Shown: one piece after another, positions 26,386 through 36,017 of the stretch
How positions within the stretch are numbered: the stretch's first letter is position 1
Layout of the letters: the number at the start of each line of letters is the position of its first letter
Source: Hyphomicrobiales bacterium
Lineage (GTDB): Bacteria > Pseudomonadota > Alphaproteobacteria > Rhizobiales > Beijerinckiaceae
Assembly: GCA_900470095.1 (NCBI GenBank)
Contig: UBZM01000007.1
Location: forward strand, 1 to 42,598
DNA: 42,598 bases
Reading direction: 5' to 3'
Notes under the pieces: generated by a model
Told to the model about the DNA's origin: nothing
The model's database searches: none
What the model saw: the letters and a program-made list of their open reading frames with translations, nothing else
Translations under genes and position numbers: made by a program

Positions 26386-26673
26386 TCACCAGCGCTTGGT
26401 CTTCGCGTTGTGCACGTGGAGATGCTCGCCCTTGCCGATATCGGCGACGGCCTTGCCGATGTCCTGGCCGTATTTCCAGATCGTGTCGCCCTTCTTGATG
26501 TCCTTGAGCGCGACCTTGTGGCCGATCGGGATGTCCATCTTCGCGGCTAGGCGAAAATCTGAATTGTCGTGGGTGACGACGCAGAGCATGTCCGTTCCGG
26601 CCTTCAGGCCCTCGACGACGACGACACCGACGGTGTCCTTCTGCTCATGCACCAGGAGATGGGGCTTGCTCAT
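26386..26673 (-). CDS. suyA: (2R)-sulfolactate sulfo-lyase, small (alpha) subunit
   Basis: 95-residue SAF-domain protein (as in the N-terminal part of altronate dehydratase). Seen: LLVHEQKDTVGVVVVEGL, IPIGHKVALKDIKKGDTIWKYGQDIGKA and the closing HLHVHNAK. It completes the SuyAB lyase. A strong ribosome site (AAGGAGG) precedes ATG 26673. First gene of the minus-strand operon, divergent from suyR, with the 14-bp palindrome 75 nt upstream, so probably SuyR-controlled. Confidence 0.9.
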   Translation of the reverse strand: MSKPHLLVHEQKDTVGVVVVEGLKAGTDMLCVVTHDNSDFRLAAKMDIPIGHKVALKDIKKGDTIWKYGQDIGKAVADIGKGEHLHVHNAKTKRW

Positions 26674-26747
26674 GTAACGCCTCCTTCAAGCTTGCGAAGG
26701 TTCGCTCTGGCCCGTGCGAAAATCGGGCTCGACCTGCGCTTGGCTAA

Positions 26748-26761
26748 GTCTTATATAAGAC
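26748..26761. promoter_or_regulatory. Candidate SuyR (GntR) operator
   Basis: GTCTTATATAAGAC is a perfect 14-bp palindrome in the 90-bp gap between divergent suyA and suyR, ending 2 nt before the suyR ATG. It is the only AT-rich patch here and fits the GT-N(x)-TATA-N(x)-AC pattern of HutC-type GntR operators. Binding there would shut off suyR directly and probably the suyA promoter. Confidence 0.7.
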
Positions 26762-26763
26762 AC

Positions 26764-27528
26764 ATGAGTGTGCACAAGCTCGAAAATGCAGAGCGGCGCG
26801 GCGCGGTCGACACGGCTGAGCCGCTGGGCTTTCGGCCGCTCTATCGCCAGGTGAAGGCGATCCTCGTTCGCCGGCTCGTCGACGGCGTCTGGGCGCCGGG
26901 CGAAGGTCTGCCGAGCGAAGGGCAACTCGCTGCCGAGATCGGCGTCAGCCAGGGCACGGTGCGCAAGGCGCTGGACGAACTCGCGGCCGAGAACCTCGTC
27001 GTTCGCCGACAGGGGCGCGGCACTTTCGTGGCCGAGCACGACGAGCGACGCATTCTGTTCCAGTTCTTCAAGCTGGTGCCCGACCATGGCGAGCGGCGCT
27101 TTCCCGACAGTGCCGTGCTGAGCATCGCGACCGGACCGGCTGACGCAGCCGAGCAAGCTGCGCTGGAACTCGACGATAAGGCCCCGGTCATTCGTATCCG
27201 CCGTATGCGCTCGCTCGATGCGACACCGCTGATCGTCGAAACGCTGACCCTGCCGCGACACCTGTTCCCGGGACTGGAAGACGGCCCGGTTCCGAACAAT
27301 CTCTACAGCCTGTTCGCGGCGCGCTATGGTGTGACGATCGCGAATGCGCGGGAGAAGCTGAAGGCCGTCGCCCTGTCCCCCGAGGATGCGGCTGCGCTCG
27401 GAGTCGAAGCCGGCCGACCGGCGTTGCAGATCGATCGCGTGGCTCTGGCGCTCGACGGCATGCCCGTCGAACGACGCCTCAGCCTCTGTCTGACCGAGGA
27501 GGCTCATTACCTTTCCGACCTGCGCTGA
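26764..27528 (+). CDS. suyR: GntR-family (HutC-type) regulator of the sulfolactate operon
   Basis: 254-residue transcription factor. An N-terminal winged helix-turn-helix (about 23-90: LYRQVKAILVRRLVDGVWAPGEGLPSEGQLAAEIGVSQGTVRKALDEL) is followed by RRQGRGTFVAEH and a UTRA effector domain (about 110-250). ATG 26764 was chosen because it follows the operator palindrome; the frame is open 65 codons further upstream, but that is shadow of suyA. By position it should sense sulfolactate or sulfopyruvate. It is followed 68 nt later by the binding-protein gene. Confidence 0.88.
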   Translation: MSVHKLENAERRGAVDTAEPLGFRPLYRQVKAILVRRLVDGVWAPGEGLPSEGQLAAEIGVSQGTVRKALDELAAENLVVRRQGRGTFVAEHDERRILFQFFKLVPDHGERRFPDSAVLSIATGPADAAEQAALELDDKAPVIRIRRMRSLDATPLIVETLTLPRHLFPGLEDGPVPNNLYSLFAARYGVTIANAREKLKAVALSPEDAAALGVEAGRPALQIDRVALALDGMPVERRLSLCLTEEAHYLSDLR

Positions 27529-27596
27529 GGCGCGGGCGGCATGCCCGTTCCATACCAAGCCGCCGGAGAGCGGTTCGTCACGACCGGAGGAAATGA

Positions 27597-28586
27597 ATGA
27601 TTGCCAAGACGACGAGACGCCTCGCACTCGCGGGGTTGCTGGCGCTAGGGCTTGCCGCGCCCGCGGCGGCGCAAGGATTTCCAACCAAGCCACTGACATT
27701 GATCGTGCCCTTTGCGGCAGGCGGACCGAGCGACGTGATCGCGCGGTTGCTGGCCGACCATATGGGCCGCACGCTCGGCCAGCAGGTGGTGGTCGAGAAC
27801 ATCGCCGGTGCCGGCGGCACGGCCGGCGCCAAGCGCCTCGCCGCATCCGACGCCGACGGCCACACCCTGCTGATCCACCATCTCGCGCTTGCGGCTGCGC
27901 CTTCGCTCTACAACAATCTCGGATACGACACGCAGACTGCCTTCGCGCCCGTCGGGCTGGTGAATACCGGGCCCATGGTGGTGGCCGGCAAGCTCGCATT
28001 GCCGCCGGTGGACGCCAAGGCGTTCTTCCCCTTCGCCAAGCTGCAGGCCGACAAGCTGACCATCGCCCATGCCGGGATCGGCTCGAACGCCCATCTCTGC
28101 GCGGTCCTGCTCTCGCAGGCGCTCGGCGCGAAGTTCACACAGGTCGCCTATCGCGGCACGGGGCCCGCGATGAACGATCTCGTCGCCGGGCAGGTCGACG
28201 TGCTCTGCGACCAGTCGACCACCGCGGTGCCCCAGGTCCAGGGCGACAAGGTCCGCGCCTATGCGGTGACCTCGACCGAGCGCCTCGGCGTGCTGCCGAA
28301 CACGCCGACCGCACGCGAGGCCGGCACCGATCTGGAGATGACGATCTGGCACGGACTCTACGCGCCGAAGGCAACTCCGGCAGCGGCGCTCGACAAGCTG
28401 AACGGCGCGCTGAAGGCCGCCCTCAAGGACCCGTTGGTGCTTGAGCGCTTCAAATCGGTCGGCACCAGCGCCTTTCCGGAAGCCGAGTGGAGCCGGGAAG
28501 CGCATGCCAAGCGCTTTGGCAGCGAAATCAGCAAATGGGCGACCTCACTCAAGGCCGCCGGTGTGACCCCACAGAACGTCAACTAG
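27597..28586 (+). CDS. slcH: Periplasmic solute-binding protein, TTT (Bug/TctC) family
   Basis: 329 residues with a Sec-type signal peptide ([21 protein letters not shown], cut near residue 25). The Bug fold is clear: [98 protein letters not shown], then PTAREAG. Such proteins feed tripartite tricarboxylate transporters; in sulfolactate users SlcH plays this part. GGAGG lies 5-9 nt before ATG 27597. The two membrane subunits (SlcF, SlcG) are not adjacent; ruvX follows. The symbol is assigned from context. Confidence 0.8.
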   Translation: MIAKTTRRLALAGLLALGLAAPAAAQGFPTKPLTLIVPFAAGGPSDVIARLLADHMGRTLGQQVVVENIAGAGGTAGAKRLAASDADGHTLLIHHLALAAAPSLYNNLGYDTQTAFAPVGLVNTGPMVVAGKLALPPVDAKAFFPFAKLQADKLTIAHAGIGSNAHLCAVLLSQALGAKFTQVAYRGTGPAMNDLVAGQVDVLCDQSTTAVPQVQGDKVRAYAVTSTERLGVLPNTPTAREAGTDLEMTIWHGLYAPKATPAAALDKLNGALKAALKDPLVLERFKSVGTSAFPEAEWSREAHAKRFGSEISKWATSLKAAGVTPQNVN

Positions 28587-28642
28587 CCGCCATCCCCCAC
28601 GCGCCGCTCGCCACTGCGGGCGGCGCGTGCTACCCGGCCCTG

Positions 28643-29134
28643 ATGTCAGCCAATCTGGTTCCGCTCGAAACCTTCCTGAATCTGCCCGATCACGCGCGGC
28701 TGCTCGGCCTCGATCTCGGCACCAAGACGATCGGCCTCGCGCTGTCCGATGTGGAGCGCCAGATCGCAACGCCGCTGGAGACGATCAAGCGGGTCAAATT
28801 CGGGCTCGACGCAGCAGCCCTGCTGAAGATCGCCGCGAAATTCGACGTCGCAGGGCTGGTCATCGGCCTGCCGCTCAACATGGATGGCACAGAGGGACCG
28901 CGCGTCCAGTCGACACGGGCCTTCGTCCGCAACCTCGCCCCCCTCACCGCCTTGCCGATCGCATTCTGGGACGAGCGCATGTCGACGCTGGCGGTGACCC
29001 GGACCTTGCTCTCGGCTGACGCCTCCAGAGCCAAGCGCGCCGAGGTGGTCGACAAGATGGCTGCGGCCTACATCCTGCAGGGCGCGCTCGACCGCCTGAT
29101 GCGCATGGAGCCCCCGGACACCGAAGAGGCCTGA
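28643..29134 (+). CDS. ruvX: Putative pre-16S rRNA nuclease / Holliday junction resolvase-like YqgF (RuvX)
   Basis: 163-residue RNase H-fold protein. Marks: [16 protein letters not shown] with the first catalytic Asp, [29 protein letters not shown] with Asp-Glu, and [10 protein letters not shown] at the end. It is taken to process the 5' end of 16S rRNA; older annotations call it a Holliday junction resolvase. Start at ATG 28643; an in-frame extension to 28487 overlaps slcH. Length is normal for the family. A GC hairpin follows. Confidence 0.92.
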   Translation: MSANLVPLETFLNLPDHARLLGLDLGTKTIGLALSDVERQIATPLETIKRVKFGLDAAALLKIAAKFDVAGLVIGLPLNMDGTEGPRVQSTRAFVRNLAPLTALPIAFWDERMSTLAVTRTLLSADASRAKRAEVVDKMAAAYILQGALDRLMRMEPPDTEEA

Positions 29135-29143
29135 CATGCGAAC

Positions 29144-29167
29144 GCCGCCACGGTTTCCCGCGGCGGC
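29144..29167 (+). terminator. Possible terminator after ruvX
   Basis: GCCGCC (29144-29149) pairs with GGCGGC (29162-29167) across a 12-nt loop, 10 nt past the ruvX stop and between convergent genes. No T run follows. Confidence 0.4.
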
Positions 29168-29196
29168 GCCTCCATCCTGACATTTCCAGGCGCCGG

Positions 29197-29568
29197 TTAC
29201 GGAATGACGTAGCCGCGCTTGATCGCCTTCTTCTGCGCCTCTCTGTGATTCTTGAGTGCGCGTTTCTGATCCTCGAGGCTCATGCCGGCCATCGGATTGT
29301 TGTTGCGCTGACCGCGGTCATAGTTGCCGCCATTATAGGAGCCGCGTCGGTCGTCGTAGCGCGGGCCGCGCCTGTCGTCATAACGCGGGCCGCGATCGTA
29401 GCCGCGGTCATACCCGCGATCAGAGCCACGCCCGTAACGCGGGCCGGGCTCATAATAAGGATCGCGGTTGCCGCCGCCATAGTACTGCGCCGAGGCGGGA
29501 GCCGCCCACAGCACTGCCGACGCCGCAAGTCCAAGGCCGACCAGCAGGGCCTTGCCGTAAACGCTCAT
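29197..29568 (-). CDS. Secreted Arg/Gly/Tyr-rich protein
   Basis: 123 residues. Signal peptide at 1-27 (GLGLAASAVLWAAPASAQ). The middle is low-complexity with repeats RGYDRGYDRGPRYDDRRGPRYDD, likely unstructured and cationic. A short conserved-looking helical tail follows (MAGMSLEDQKRALKNHREAQKKAIKRGYVIP). Such proteins are common in Rhizobiales envelopes; function unknown. The next gene upstream on the same strand also encodes a Tyr/Gly-rich secreted protein, 63 nt away. Confidence 0.75.
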   Translation of the reverse strand: MSVYGKALLVGLGLAASAVLWAAPASAQYYGGGNRDPYYEPGPRYGRGSDRGYDRGYDRGPRYDDRRGPRYDDRRGSYNGGNYDRGQRNNNPMAGMSLEDQKRALKNHREAQKKAIKRGYVIP

Positions 29569-29631
29569 TCTCGTCCTCCATGACCGTACACAGGGCCGGT
29601 CCGCCTTAAAGCTCAGATCCCGGGGCGGCGA

Positions 29632-30114
29632 TCAGTTGCCGCCGCGCGCCGGATCGATCGTTCCGTTACGGGAACCACCATAGGGGCCACGCCCTGAATA
29701 ATAGTTACCGGGACCGTAATACCCGCCATGGTAGCGCGGTCGCTGATAGACAACCACGGGCTCCTCATAGACATAGGCCGGCTGGTAGCCGTAGCTCGGC
29801 TGGGAGCCGTATCCGCCGTAGGCGTAGCCATCATCGTAATAGTAGGTCCCGGAATAGGCCGGCCGGCTGGCTGCGATGGCAGCCGCGCCGAGAAGACCAA
29901 CGCCCACGGCGCCTGCGATGGCAGCGTTTCGATTGCCCCAGCCCCAGCCCCGACCACGATAGTAGCTGTAGCCGGCAGCGGCCTTGTCGAGGCGGCTTGC
30001 GTCAACGCCGGCGCGGGGCTCGCTGGCCGCCGCCGGCAGGACGAATCCAGCGGCCGCGACTGAGCCGGCGGCCAAAGCCACGATGGCGGATTTCATGAGA
30101 GAAGACACAGTCAT
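29632..30114 (-). CDS. Secreted Tyr/Gly-rich protein with glycine-zipper-like helix
   Basis: 160 residues. Signal peptide to about residue 30 (IVALAAGSVAAAGFVLPAAASE). It has a short hydrophobic Gly/Ala helix (NAAIAGAVGVGLLGAAAIAASR), then a Tyr/Gly/Pro-rich, probably disordered region (YYYDDGYAYGGYGSQPSYGY) and the closing GTIDPARGGN. It resembles the many small envelope proteins of Hyphomicrobiales with YxxG repeats; function unknown. Confidence 0.75.
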   Translation of the reverse strand: MTVSSLMKSAIVALAAGSVAAAGFVLPAAASEPRAGVDASRLDKAAAGYSYYRGRGWGWGNRNAAIAGAVGVGLLGAAAIAASRPAYSGTYYYDDGYAYGGYGSQPSYGYQPAYVYEEPVVVYQRPRYHGGYYGPGNYYSGRGPYGGSRNGTIDPARGGN

Positions 30115-30377
30115 ATCTCCTGCGATTCACTCGCCTGAACCTGGATCTCATGATCAGGCATCATGCTTGAATGCGGCCTGAACCAATCACGGCGGGATTG
30201 CGGCGGACGCAACTCGGACTTCGCGGGACGCGCGCTTGTTCGGGGCCGGCTGTCGTGAGAGGGGTTACGAAACGCCTCGATGACAGTTCCCCCTCCATCA
30301 ACGTCAGCTTTGGCAGATTGTTCCGGCGCCCGGATTCGCGCGGCCGGTGCCAAGCGCCGTCGCAGCCAGGTCCCGAT

Positions 30378-31301
30378 ATGAATCCGATCATCAACAGCCT
30401 GGTGGCGATCTTCCTGGTGCTCGCGACTGGCTGGGCCCTGAAGGCTCGCGGTTTCGTCTCCCCCAGCCACTGGGCCGGGGTCGAGAGGCTGACCTATCAG
30501 GTGCTGTTCCCGGCCGTCGTCATTCACACCCTGGCCGTCGCGGATCTGAGCCAGTTGCCGGTGCTGGCGATGGGGCTGACCCTGGTCACCGCGATCCTCG
30601 GCGTATCGACCGTCCTCCTGATCGTTCGCCCCCTGCTTTCGCGCGTCGGGATCAACGGCCCGGCCTTCACCTCGGTCCTGCAGGGCTCGGTGCGCTGGAA
30701 CACCTTCGTCGCGCTGGCCCTGGCGGCTGGGCTGCACGGCCGGGAAGGCGCAACGCTGATGGCGATCGCGGTGGCTTCGATGATCCCGCTCTTGAACGTG
30801 CTCTGCGTCCTCGTCCTGGCGCGCTTTGCCGTCGGGCGCCCGATGAGTGCGGCGGAGACGGCGCGCTCGATCGCGGTGAACCCATTCATCTGGTCCTCGG
30901 CTGTCGGGCTTCTGCTCAACCAGATGCAATGGATGCTGCCCGCCGCTCTGACGACCTATGTCGATATCCTCGGCCGGGCGGCGCTGGGCGTCGGGCTGCT
31001 CGTGGTCGGCGCCGGGCTCGAGATCCATCGCCTGAAGCAACCGCGGCTCGCCCACGGCCTTGCTATTGGGCTCAAGCTCGTCGTGATGCCGCTCTTCGCC
31101 TGGATGCTGGCGCGACAGTTCGGCGTCACCGGCACGGCACTGACGATCACGGTGGTCGCGGCTGCGGTCCCGACGGCCACGGCCGCCTATTTCCTCGCGC
31201 GCGACATGGGTGGCGACGCCCCGTTGATGGCTGAGATCACCACGATGCAGACACTGCTGGCGCTCGTGACGTTGCCAGTGGCTGTCCTGCTGCTGGGCTG
31301 A
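30378..31301 (+). CDS. AEC-family transporter (auxin efflux carrier-like permease)
   Basis: 307-residue inner-membrane protein with about ten hydrophobic helices in two fivefold bundles, as in the AEC/MdcF family that moves small organic acids. Seen: INSLVAIFLVLATGWALKARGF at the start, NPFIWSSAVGLLLNQ between the halves, LVVGAGLEIHRLKQPRLAHGLAIGLKLVVMPLFAWML and PTATAAYFLARDMGGDAPLMAEITTMQTLLALVTLPV at the end. ATG 30378 with AGGT upstream; the frame is open to 30171 without a better site. Substrate unknown. Confidence 0.88.
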   Translation: MNPIINSLVAIFLVLATGWALKARGFVSPSHWAGVERLTYQVLFPAVVIHTLAVADLSQLPVLAMGLTLVTAILGVSTVLLIVRPLLSRVGINGPAFTSVLQGSVRWNTFVALALAAGLHGREGATLMAIAVASMIPLLNVLCVLVLARFAVGRPMSAAETARSIAVNPFIWSSAVGLLLNQMQWMLPAALTTYVDILGRAALGVGLLVVGAGLEIHRLKQPRLAHGLAIGLKLVVMPLFAWMLARQFGVTGTALTITVVAAAVPTATAAYFLARDMGGDAPLMAEITTMQTLLALVTLPVAVLLLG

Positions 31302-31432
31302 TTCCAGGGATGTGGCAGGCCTAAATGCGTATGCACGCAGAAATTGAATTCATCATTCCGCTGGGTCATTCTGCGGCTTGAGATCGCGTCGCTGCACGAC
31401 CGCAGCGCCGCGCCGTTCAAGGGCAAGCCGCC

Positions 31433-31708
31433 ATGACTGTGCGAGGGCCGAGGCCAAGCCGCAAGACCAGAAATCCTTCGCCTTCCCCATTCGAGGCCGC
31501 TTCGTTCCGGAACACTCCCTTCAGCCGGTTGAGCTCCGCCGCGCAGCAACTAGCAGTTGCTGAGTACATCGAGAGCTTCTGTGTGGAATTGCGTATGATG
31601 GCCCAGGCGGCCAAGCTTGATACGCTGGTCACCTTCCTCGACATGGCCCGGATCGAGGCCACGATCCAGATCGAGAGCCACCGGACGCTCGGCAAGCCGT
31701 TCGACTGA
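31433..31708 (+). CDS. Small conserved-looking protein
   Basis: 91 residues. After a basic, Pro/Ser-rich leader (1-28) comes a helical part, QLAVAEYIESFCVELRMMAQAAKLDTLVTFLDMARIEATIQIES, whose amphipathic pattern and lack of GC-shadow bias suggest a real protein. I associate this helix with short uncharacterised Rhizobiales proteins but cannot name a family. The true start may be later, near residue 29. It stands alone between the AEC gene and the convergent dprA. Confidence 0.65.
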   Translation: MTVRGPRPSRKTRNPSPSPFEAASFRNTPFSRLSSAAQQLAVAEYIESFCVELRMMAQAAKLDTLVTFLDMARIEATIQIESHRTLGKPFD

Positions 31709-31789
31709 GGAAGTTCTCCGCCCGAGGACGCCGTCCAACTGACCGCCGATTCCGCGAGGTTGATGACCGGGCGGGCCCTCCCGAGGATC

Positions 31790-33040
31790 TCAGAGCATGA
31801 CGCGCGAAAGCGCGCCACCGGGATGGCGCAGAATCGCGCCGTCGAGCTCCAGCTCGATCAGCAGACGGCCGACATCGCGGGCGGACTGGCCACTGGCCCG
31901 GATCAGGTCGTCCAGAGAAACGGGAGCCGCGCCAAGCAGGGCCAGGACGCGCGCGCGGATCTCATCGCCTCCCCCTTCGCCTCCCCCCTCTCCTTCCGCT
32001 TCGCCTGCCGCTTCCGGCGGTCGTGCGAGATCGGAGCCGGCGATGGCAGGGGGCAGAATGGTCCTCGGCGCCGGGGAGATTTCCGGCAGATCGAGTTCGT
32101 CCCAGAGGCATTCTGATTCCGGATCATAGCCCTCGCGGGCCTGTGCGAGGCCAGTCGGCAGGGCGCTGCCATGGCCCAGCAAGGGCGTCAGCGCCTCGAT
32201 GACATGAGCGGCCTCCGCGCAGAGCGTCGCGCCTTCACGGATCAGGTGATTGCCGCCCTCGGCGCGCGGATCGAGCGGCGAGCCCGGTACGGCAAAGACC
32301 TGGCGCCCCTGTTCATTGGCGAAGCGGGCGGTGATCAACGACCCAGACTTGCGTGCCGCCTCGACGACGACAGTGCCCAGCGCAAGGCCGGAAACAAGGC
32401 GGTTGCGCCGCGGAAAGTCGCGTCCACGCGGGGCCCAGCCCATCGGCATTTCGCTGACCGCCGCGCCCGACATGATCAGCCGCTCGAATAATTGAGCGTT
32501 CTGGGGCGGGTAGATCTCGTCGAGCCCGCCCGCGAGCACTGCGATCGTGCCGGTGCCCAGGCTCGCGCCATGGGCCGCGGTATCGATGCCGCGCGCCAGC
32601 CCCGACACCACCACGAAGCCGGCCTCTCCGAGATCCTGCGCTAACCTGGCCGTGAATTTCAGACCGGCTGCCGAGGCATTGCGCGAACCGACCAACGCGA
32701 CGCAGGGGCGCAGCAGCACCTCGCCGCGACCAAGCACGAGCAGCAGCGGTGGCGCGGAATCGATCGCCTGCAGCGGCCGCGGATAGTCGGGCTCTCCGAG
32801 CGCGATCAGTCGGCCGCCGCGTCGGCGCAGCGCCTCGATCTCGCGTTCCGCCTCGGCCATGGAGCAGATCTTGATGCTGCGACCGGTGCTCCGCGCCAGT
32901 TCCGGCAATGCATCGAGCGCGGCCGCGGCACCGCCATATCGATTCATCAGGGCGCGAAAGGTGCGTGGGCCGATGCTTTCGCTGCGGATGAGCCGGAGCC
33001 AGTCGAGACGCTGGCGATCGGTGAGTGCGATGCCAGCCAT
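31790..33040 (-). CDS. dprA: DNA-processing protein DprA
   Basis: 416 residues. It binds incoming single-stranded DNA and loads RecA. An N-terminal helical domain ([26 protein letters not shown]) is followed by the Rossmann-like core ([92 protein letters not shown]) and a C-terminal winged helix (about 355-416), joined by an acidic Gly/Glu run [10 protein letters not shown]. It is 6 nt behind plsY on the same strand. Confidence 0.95.
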   Translation of the reverse strand: MAGIALTDRQRLDWLRLIRSESIGPRTFRALMNRYGGAAAALDALPELARSTGRSIKICSMAEAEREIEALRRRGGRLIALGEPDYPRPLQAIDSAPPLLLVLGRGEVLLRPCVALVGSRNASAAGLKFTARLAQDLGEAGFVVVSGLARGIDTAAHGASLGTGTIAVLAGGLDEIYPPQNAQLFERLIMSGAAVSEMPMGWAPRGRDFPRRNRLVSGLALGTVVVEAARKSGSLITARFANEQGRQVFAVPGSPLDPRAEGGNHLIREGATLCAEAAHVIEALTPLLGHGSALPTGLAQAREGYDPESECLWDELDLPEISPAPRTILPPAIAGSDLARPPEAAGEAEGEGGGEGGGDEIRARVLALLGAAPVSLDDLIRASGQSARDVGRLLIELELDGAILRHPGGALSRVML

Positions 33041-33046
33041 CCCTGA

Positions 33047-33670
33047 TCAGCCCTTCTGGCCGATCTTGCCCTCGCTGCGGTCCAGCAGCCTTGCAATGTT
33101 CTCGCGGTGCATGAACCAGAGCAGCGCAGTCAGAACGGCCATCAGCACGGCCATGCGCGGCTCGTTCGCCCAGAACCAGAGCAGCAGCGGCGTCAGCAGG
33201 CTGGCGAGCAGCGCAGCAAGCGATGAATAGCGGCTGAGATAGGCGACGCTGAGCCAGATCGCCGCGAAGGTCACCGCGATCGGCCATTTCAACCCGATCA
33301 GAATGCCGAGATAGGTGGCGACGCCCTTGCCGCCCTTGAAGCGCAGCCAGACCGGGAAGAGATGCCCGAGAAAGGCGCCGAGCCCGGCGAGGAGCGCAGC
33401 ATCCCGGCCGCCGATCAGATAGAGCCCGACGAGCACGGCTGCCGTGCCCTTGAGCATGTCTCCCACCAGGGTCAGAGCCGCCAGCTTCTTGTTGCCTGTG
33501 CGCAGGACATTGGTGGCGCCGATATTGCCCGAGCCGATGCTGCGAAGATCTGGTCCACCGCTGAGGCGCGTCAACACGACGCCGAAAGGGATCGAGCCCA
33601 GCAGATAGCCGATGGCCACGGCAGCCAGTGCCGAGGACCCGGACAGGCCCAAACTCATCAACTCAGGCAT
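33047..33670 (-). CDS. plsY: Acyl-phosphate:glycerol-3-phosphate acyltransferase PlsY
   Basis: 207-residue integral membrane acyltransferase that makes lysophosphatidate from acyl-phosphate. Motifs: [34 protein letters not shown], and [21 protein letters not shown], with five or more hydrophobic helices. Start at ATG 33670 (MPELMSLGL); the frame is open 25 codons upstream without family similarity. It lies between the dihydroorotase-like gene (37 nt) and dprA (6 nt) on one strand. Confidence 0.94.
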   Translation of the reverse strand: MPELMSLGLSGSSALAAVAIGYLLGSIPFGVVLTRLSGGPDLRSIGSGNIGATNVLRTGNKKLAALTLVGDMLKGTAAVLVGLYLIGGRDAALLAGLGAFLGHLFPVWLRFKGGKGVATYLGILIGLKWPIAVTFAAIWLSVAYLSRYSSLAALLASLLTPLLLWFWANEPRMAVLMAVLTALLWFMHRENIARLLDRSEGKIGQKG

Positions 33671-33707
33671 GCCGCCCCCGCTTCCCCAAGGCCATCGCCG
33701 CCAGAGC

Positions 33708-35009
33708 TTAGACTGCGTCAGCCTCGTAGACCACTCGTCCGGCAACGAAGGTTGTGCGTACCAACCCGTCGAGCCGCGCCTCGTCGAAGGGCGAATTCTT
33801 GGCCCGCGATTTCAGCTTGCGCTTGTCGACGACATAGGGCGCGTCCGGATCGAGCAGGATCAGATCGGCTGGCGCTCCGACCGAGAGGCGACCGCACGGC
33901 AATCCAAGCAGAGCGGCTGGGCGCGTCGAGAGCGCCGCCAGCAGCGTCGGCAGATCGGTCTGCCCGGCATGGACCATGCGCAGAGCGGCCGACAGCATCG
34001 TCTCGATGCCGAGCGCGCCATTGGCGGCCTCGGCGAAGGGCTGGCGCTTGGTCTCGACATCCTGCGGGTCATGGTCGGAGACCACAACATCGATCACGCC
34101 CTCGGCCAGCGCCGCGACCATGGCGAGCCGCTCGTCCTCATGGCGGAGCGGCGGCGAGACCTTGCAGAAGGTGCGGTAGTCGCCGACGTCGTTCTCGTTC
34201 AGCGTCAGATTGTTGATCGAGATGCCGCACGTGATCCGCACGCCATCGGCCTTGGCCCGGCGCACGAGTTCGACAGATTCGGCGCAGGAGATCATCGCGG
34301 CGTGGTAGCGCGCGCCGGTCGCCCGGGCGAGGCGGATGTCCCGCTCGAGCATGATCGTCTCGGCTTCGACCGGAATGCCCGGCAGGCCCTTGCGGCTGGC
34401 GAACTCACCCTCGTTCATCACGCCGGCGCCGCGCAGGTCCGGATCCTCGAGATGGTTCATCAGCAGCGCATCGAAATCGCGGCCGTAGATCATGGCGCGG
34501 CGCATGACCTGGGGATTGCGCACGGCTCGGGAGCCATCGGTGAAGGCGACCGCGCCGGCTTCGAGCAGCAGGCCGAATTCGGTGATCTCCCTGCCCTCAA
34601 TCCCCTTGGTCAGGGCTGCAGCCGGCAGCACATTGACGATCGCCTTGTCGCGGGCACGGCGCTTGATGAAATCGATGATGGCGGGATCGTCGATCGGCGG
34701 ATCGGTATCCGGCCTGCAGACGACCGTAGTGACCCCCCCGGCTGCGGCAGCCTGCGAGCCCGTGCCGAGCGTTTCGCGGAACTCCGCTCCCGGCTCACCG
34801 AGAAAGGCGCGCAGATCGACCAGCCCCGGCGCAACGATAAGGCCGCCGGCGTCGACCCGCTGCACGCCCTCGCCCGTCCCCGGGGCGGCGCCCCAGGCGA
34901 TCTCCGCAATGGCACCATCGCGCAGCAGAAGCGCACCCGGCCCCTGGCGGCCTGATGCCGGATCGACCAGTTGGGCGTTGACGATCGCAAGCTCGCGCAT
35001 TTCGGACAT
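33708..35009 (-). CDS. Dihydroorotase-like protein lacking the HxH metal motif (pseudo-dihydroorotase, PyrC/PyrX type)
   Basis: 433 residues of the amidohydrolase fold. Active dihydroorotases carry D-x-H-x-H-L-R-E-P-G; here residues 65-74 read [10 protein letters not shown], so both metal histidines are replaced (Arg67, Phe69). The usual histidine near strand 4 is also changed ([14 protein letters not shown]). The later VVSDHDPQ remains. The family knows such inactive copies paired with aspartate transcarbamoylase as structural partners in Pseudomonas. Being 63 nt behind pyrB, it most likely assembles with PyrB, while an active dihydroorotase is encoded elsewhere. Start ATG 35009. Confidence 0.85.
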   Translation of the reverse strand: MSEMRELAIVNAQLVDPASGRQGPGALLLRDGAIAEIAWGAAPGTGEGVQRVDAGGLIVAPGLVDLRAFLGEPGAEFRETLGTGSQAAAAGGVTTVVCRPDTDPPIDDPAIIDFIKRRARDKAIVNVLPAAALTKGIEGREITEFGLLLEAGAVAFTDGSRAVRNPQVMRRAMIYGRDFDALLMNHLEDPDLRGAGVMNEGEFASRKGLPGIPVEAETIMLERDIRLARATGARYHAAMISCAESVELVRRAKADGVRITCGISINNLTLNENDVGDYRTFCKVSPPLRHEDERLAMVAALAEGVIDVVVSDHDPQDVETKRQPFAEAANGALGIETMLSAALRMVHAGQTDLPTLLAALSTRPAALLGLPCGRLSVGAPADLILLDPDAPYVVDKRKLKSRAKNSPFDEARLDGLVRTTFVAGRVVYEADAV

Positions 35010-35072
35010 GATCTCGCTCGGTCTCGCCTTCAGTGTTGTGTTCCAACCGGCCGGGGAACGGCTCGGCCGCGC

Positions 35073-36017
35073 TCAGCCATTGGGCAGATGCTGGGCTAGC
35101 GCATCCAGAACCGCCATCCGGACGGCGACCCCCATCTCGACCTGCTCGCGAATCAGGGACTGAGCGCCGTCAGCGACTTCCGAGGAAATCTCGACACCGC
35201 GATTCATCGGGCCGGGATGCATCACGAGCGCGTCCGGGCTGGCCAGCGCGAGCTTGTCGCGGTCAAGGCCGAAATAGCGGAAATACTCCTTCGGCGACGG
35301 CACGAAGGCGCCGTGCATGCGCTCGAGCTGGAGACGCAGCATCATTACGATATCAGCCCCTTCCAGTCCCTTCTTCATGTCAGTGAAGACGGAGACGCCC
35401 ATACGCTCGATGCCAACCGGAAGCAGGGTCGAGGGAGCGATCAGGCGGACCTTTGCGCCAAGCGCATTGAGCAGGATGATGTTGGAGCGTGCGACCCGCG
35501 AATGCACGATGTCGCCGCAGATCGCGACGGTCAGCCCCGCGATCCGGCCCTTGTTGCGGCGGATCGTCAGCGCATCGAGCAGGGCCTGGGTCGGGTGCTC
35601 ATGCGCACCGTCGCCGGCATTGACGACGGAGCAGTCGACCTTGCGGGCGAGCAGGTTGACCGCACCGGCGGCATGATGGCGCACCACCAGAATATCGGGT
35701 CGCATCGCGTTGAGCGTCGCGGCCGTGTCGATCAGCGTCTCGCCCTTCTTCACCGAAGAGGATGCTACCGACATGTTCATCACGTCGGCGCCGAGGCGCT
35801 TGCCGGCAAGCTCGAAGGAGGCCTGCGTGCGCGTCGAGGGCTCGAAGAAGAGATTGATCTGAGTCCGGCCGCGCAGGGTCGCCGTCTTCTTCTCGACCTG
35901 TCGCGAAAGCGCGACATAGTCCTCGGCGCGATCGAGGAGAGCCTCGATATCCAGATGCGACAGGCCCTCGATGCCGAGGAGGTGGCGGTGCGGATAGGTC
36001 GGGGCTGGCGATGTCAT
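35073..36017 (-). CDS. pyrB: Aspartate carbamoyltransferase catalytic subunit
   Basis: 314-residue enzyme that joins carbamoyl phosphate and aspartate in pyrimidine synthesis. Motifs: [81 protein letters not shown] and [12 protein letters not shown]. Start at ATG 36017 ([19 protein letters not shown]); an in-frame extension to 36092 is unlike the family. The ribosome site is poor. Upstream, a 294-nt gap separates it from the divergent topA. Confidence 0.96.
   Translation of the reverse strand: MTSPAPTYPHRHLLGIEGLSHLDIEALLDRAEDYVALSRQVEKKTATLRGRTQINLFFEPSTRTQASFELAGKRLGADVMNMSVASSSVKKGETLIDTAATLNAMRPDILVVRHHAAGAVNLLARKVDCSVVNAGDGAHEHPTQALLDALTIRRNKGRIAGLTVAICGDIVHSRVARSNIILLNALGAKVRLIAPSTLLPVGIERMGVSVFTDMKKGLEGADIVMMLRLQLERMHGAFVPSPKEYFRYFGLDRDKLALASPDALVMHPGPMNRGVEISSEVADGAQSLIREQVEMGVAVRMAVLDALAQHLPNG

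Noticed and set aside
24931..26550. 539-codon plus-strand open frame
   Set aside because: Antisense shadow of suyB and suyA. Its translation is Asp/Leu/Arg/Gly-rich repeats typical of GC-rich reverse frames, while suyAB show clear family motifs.
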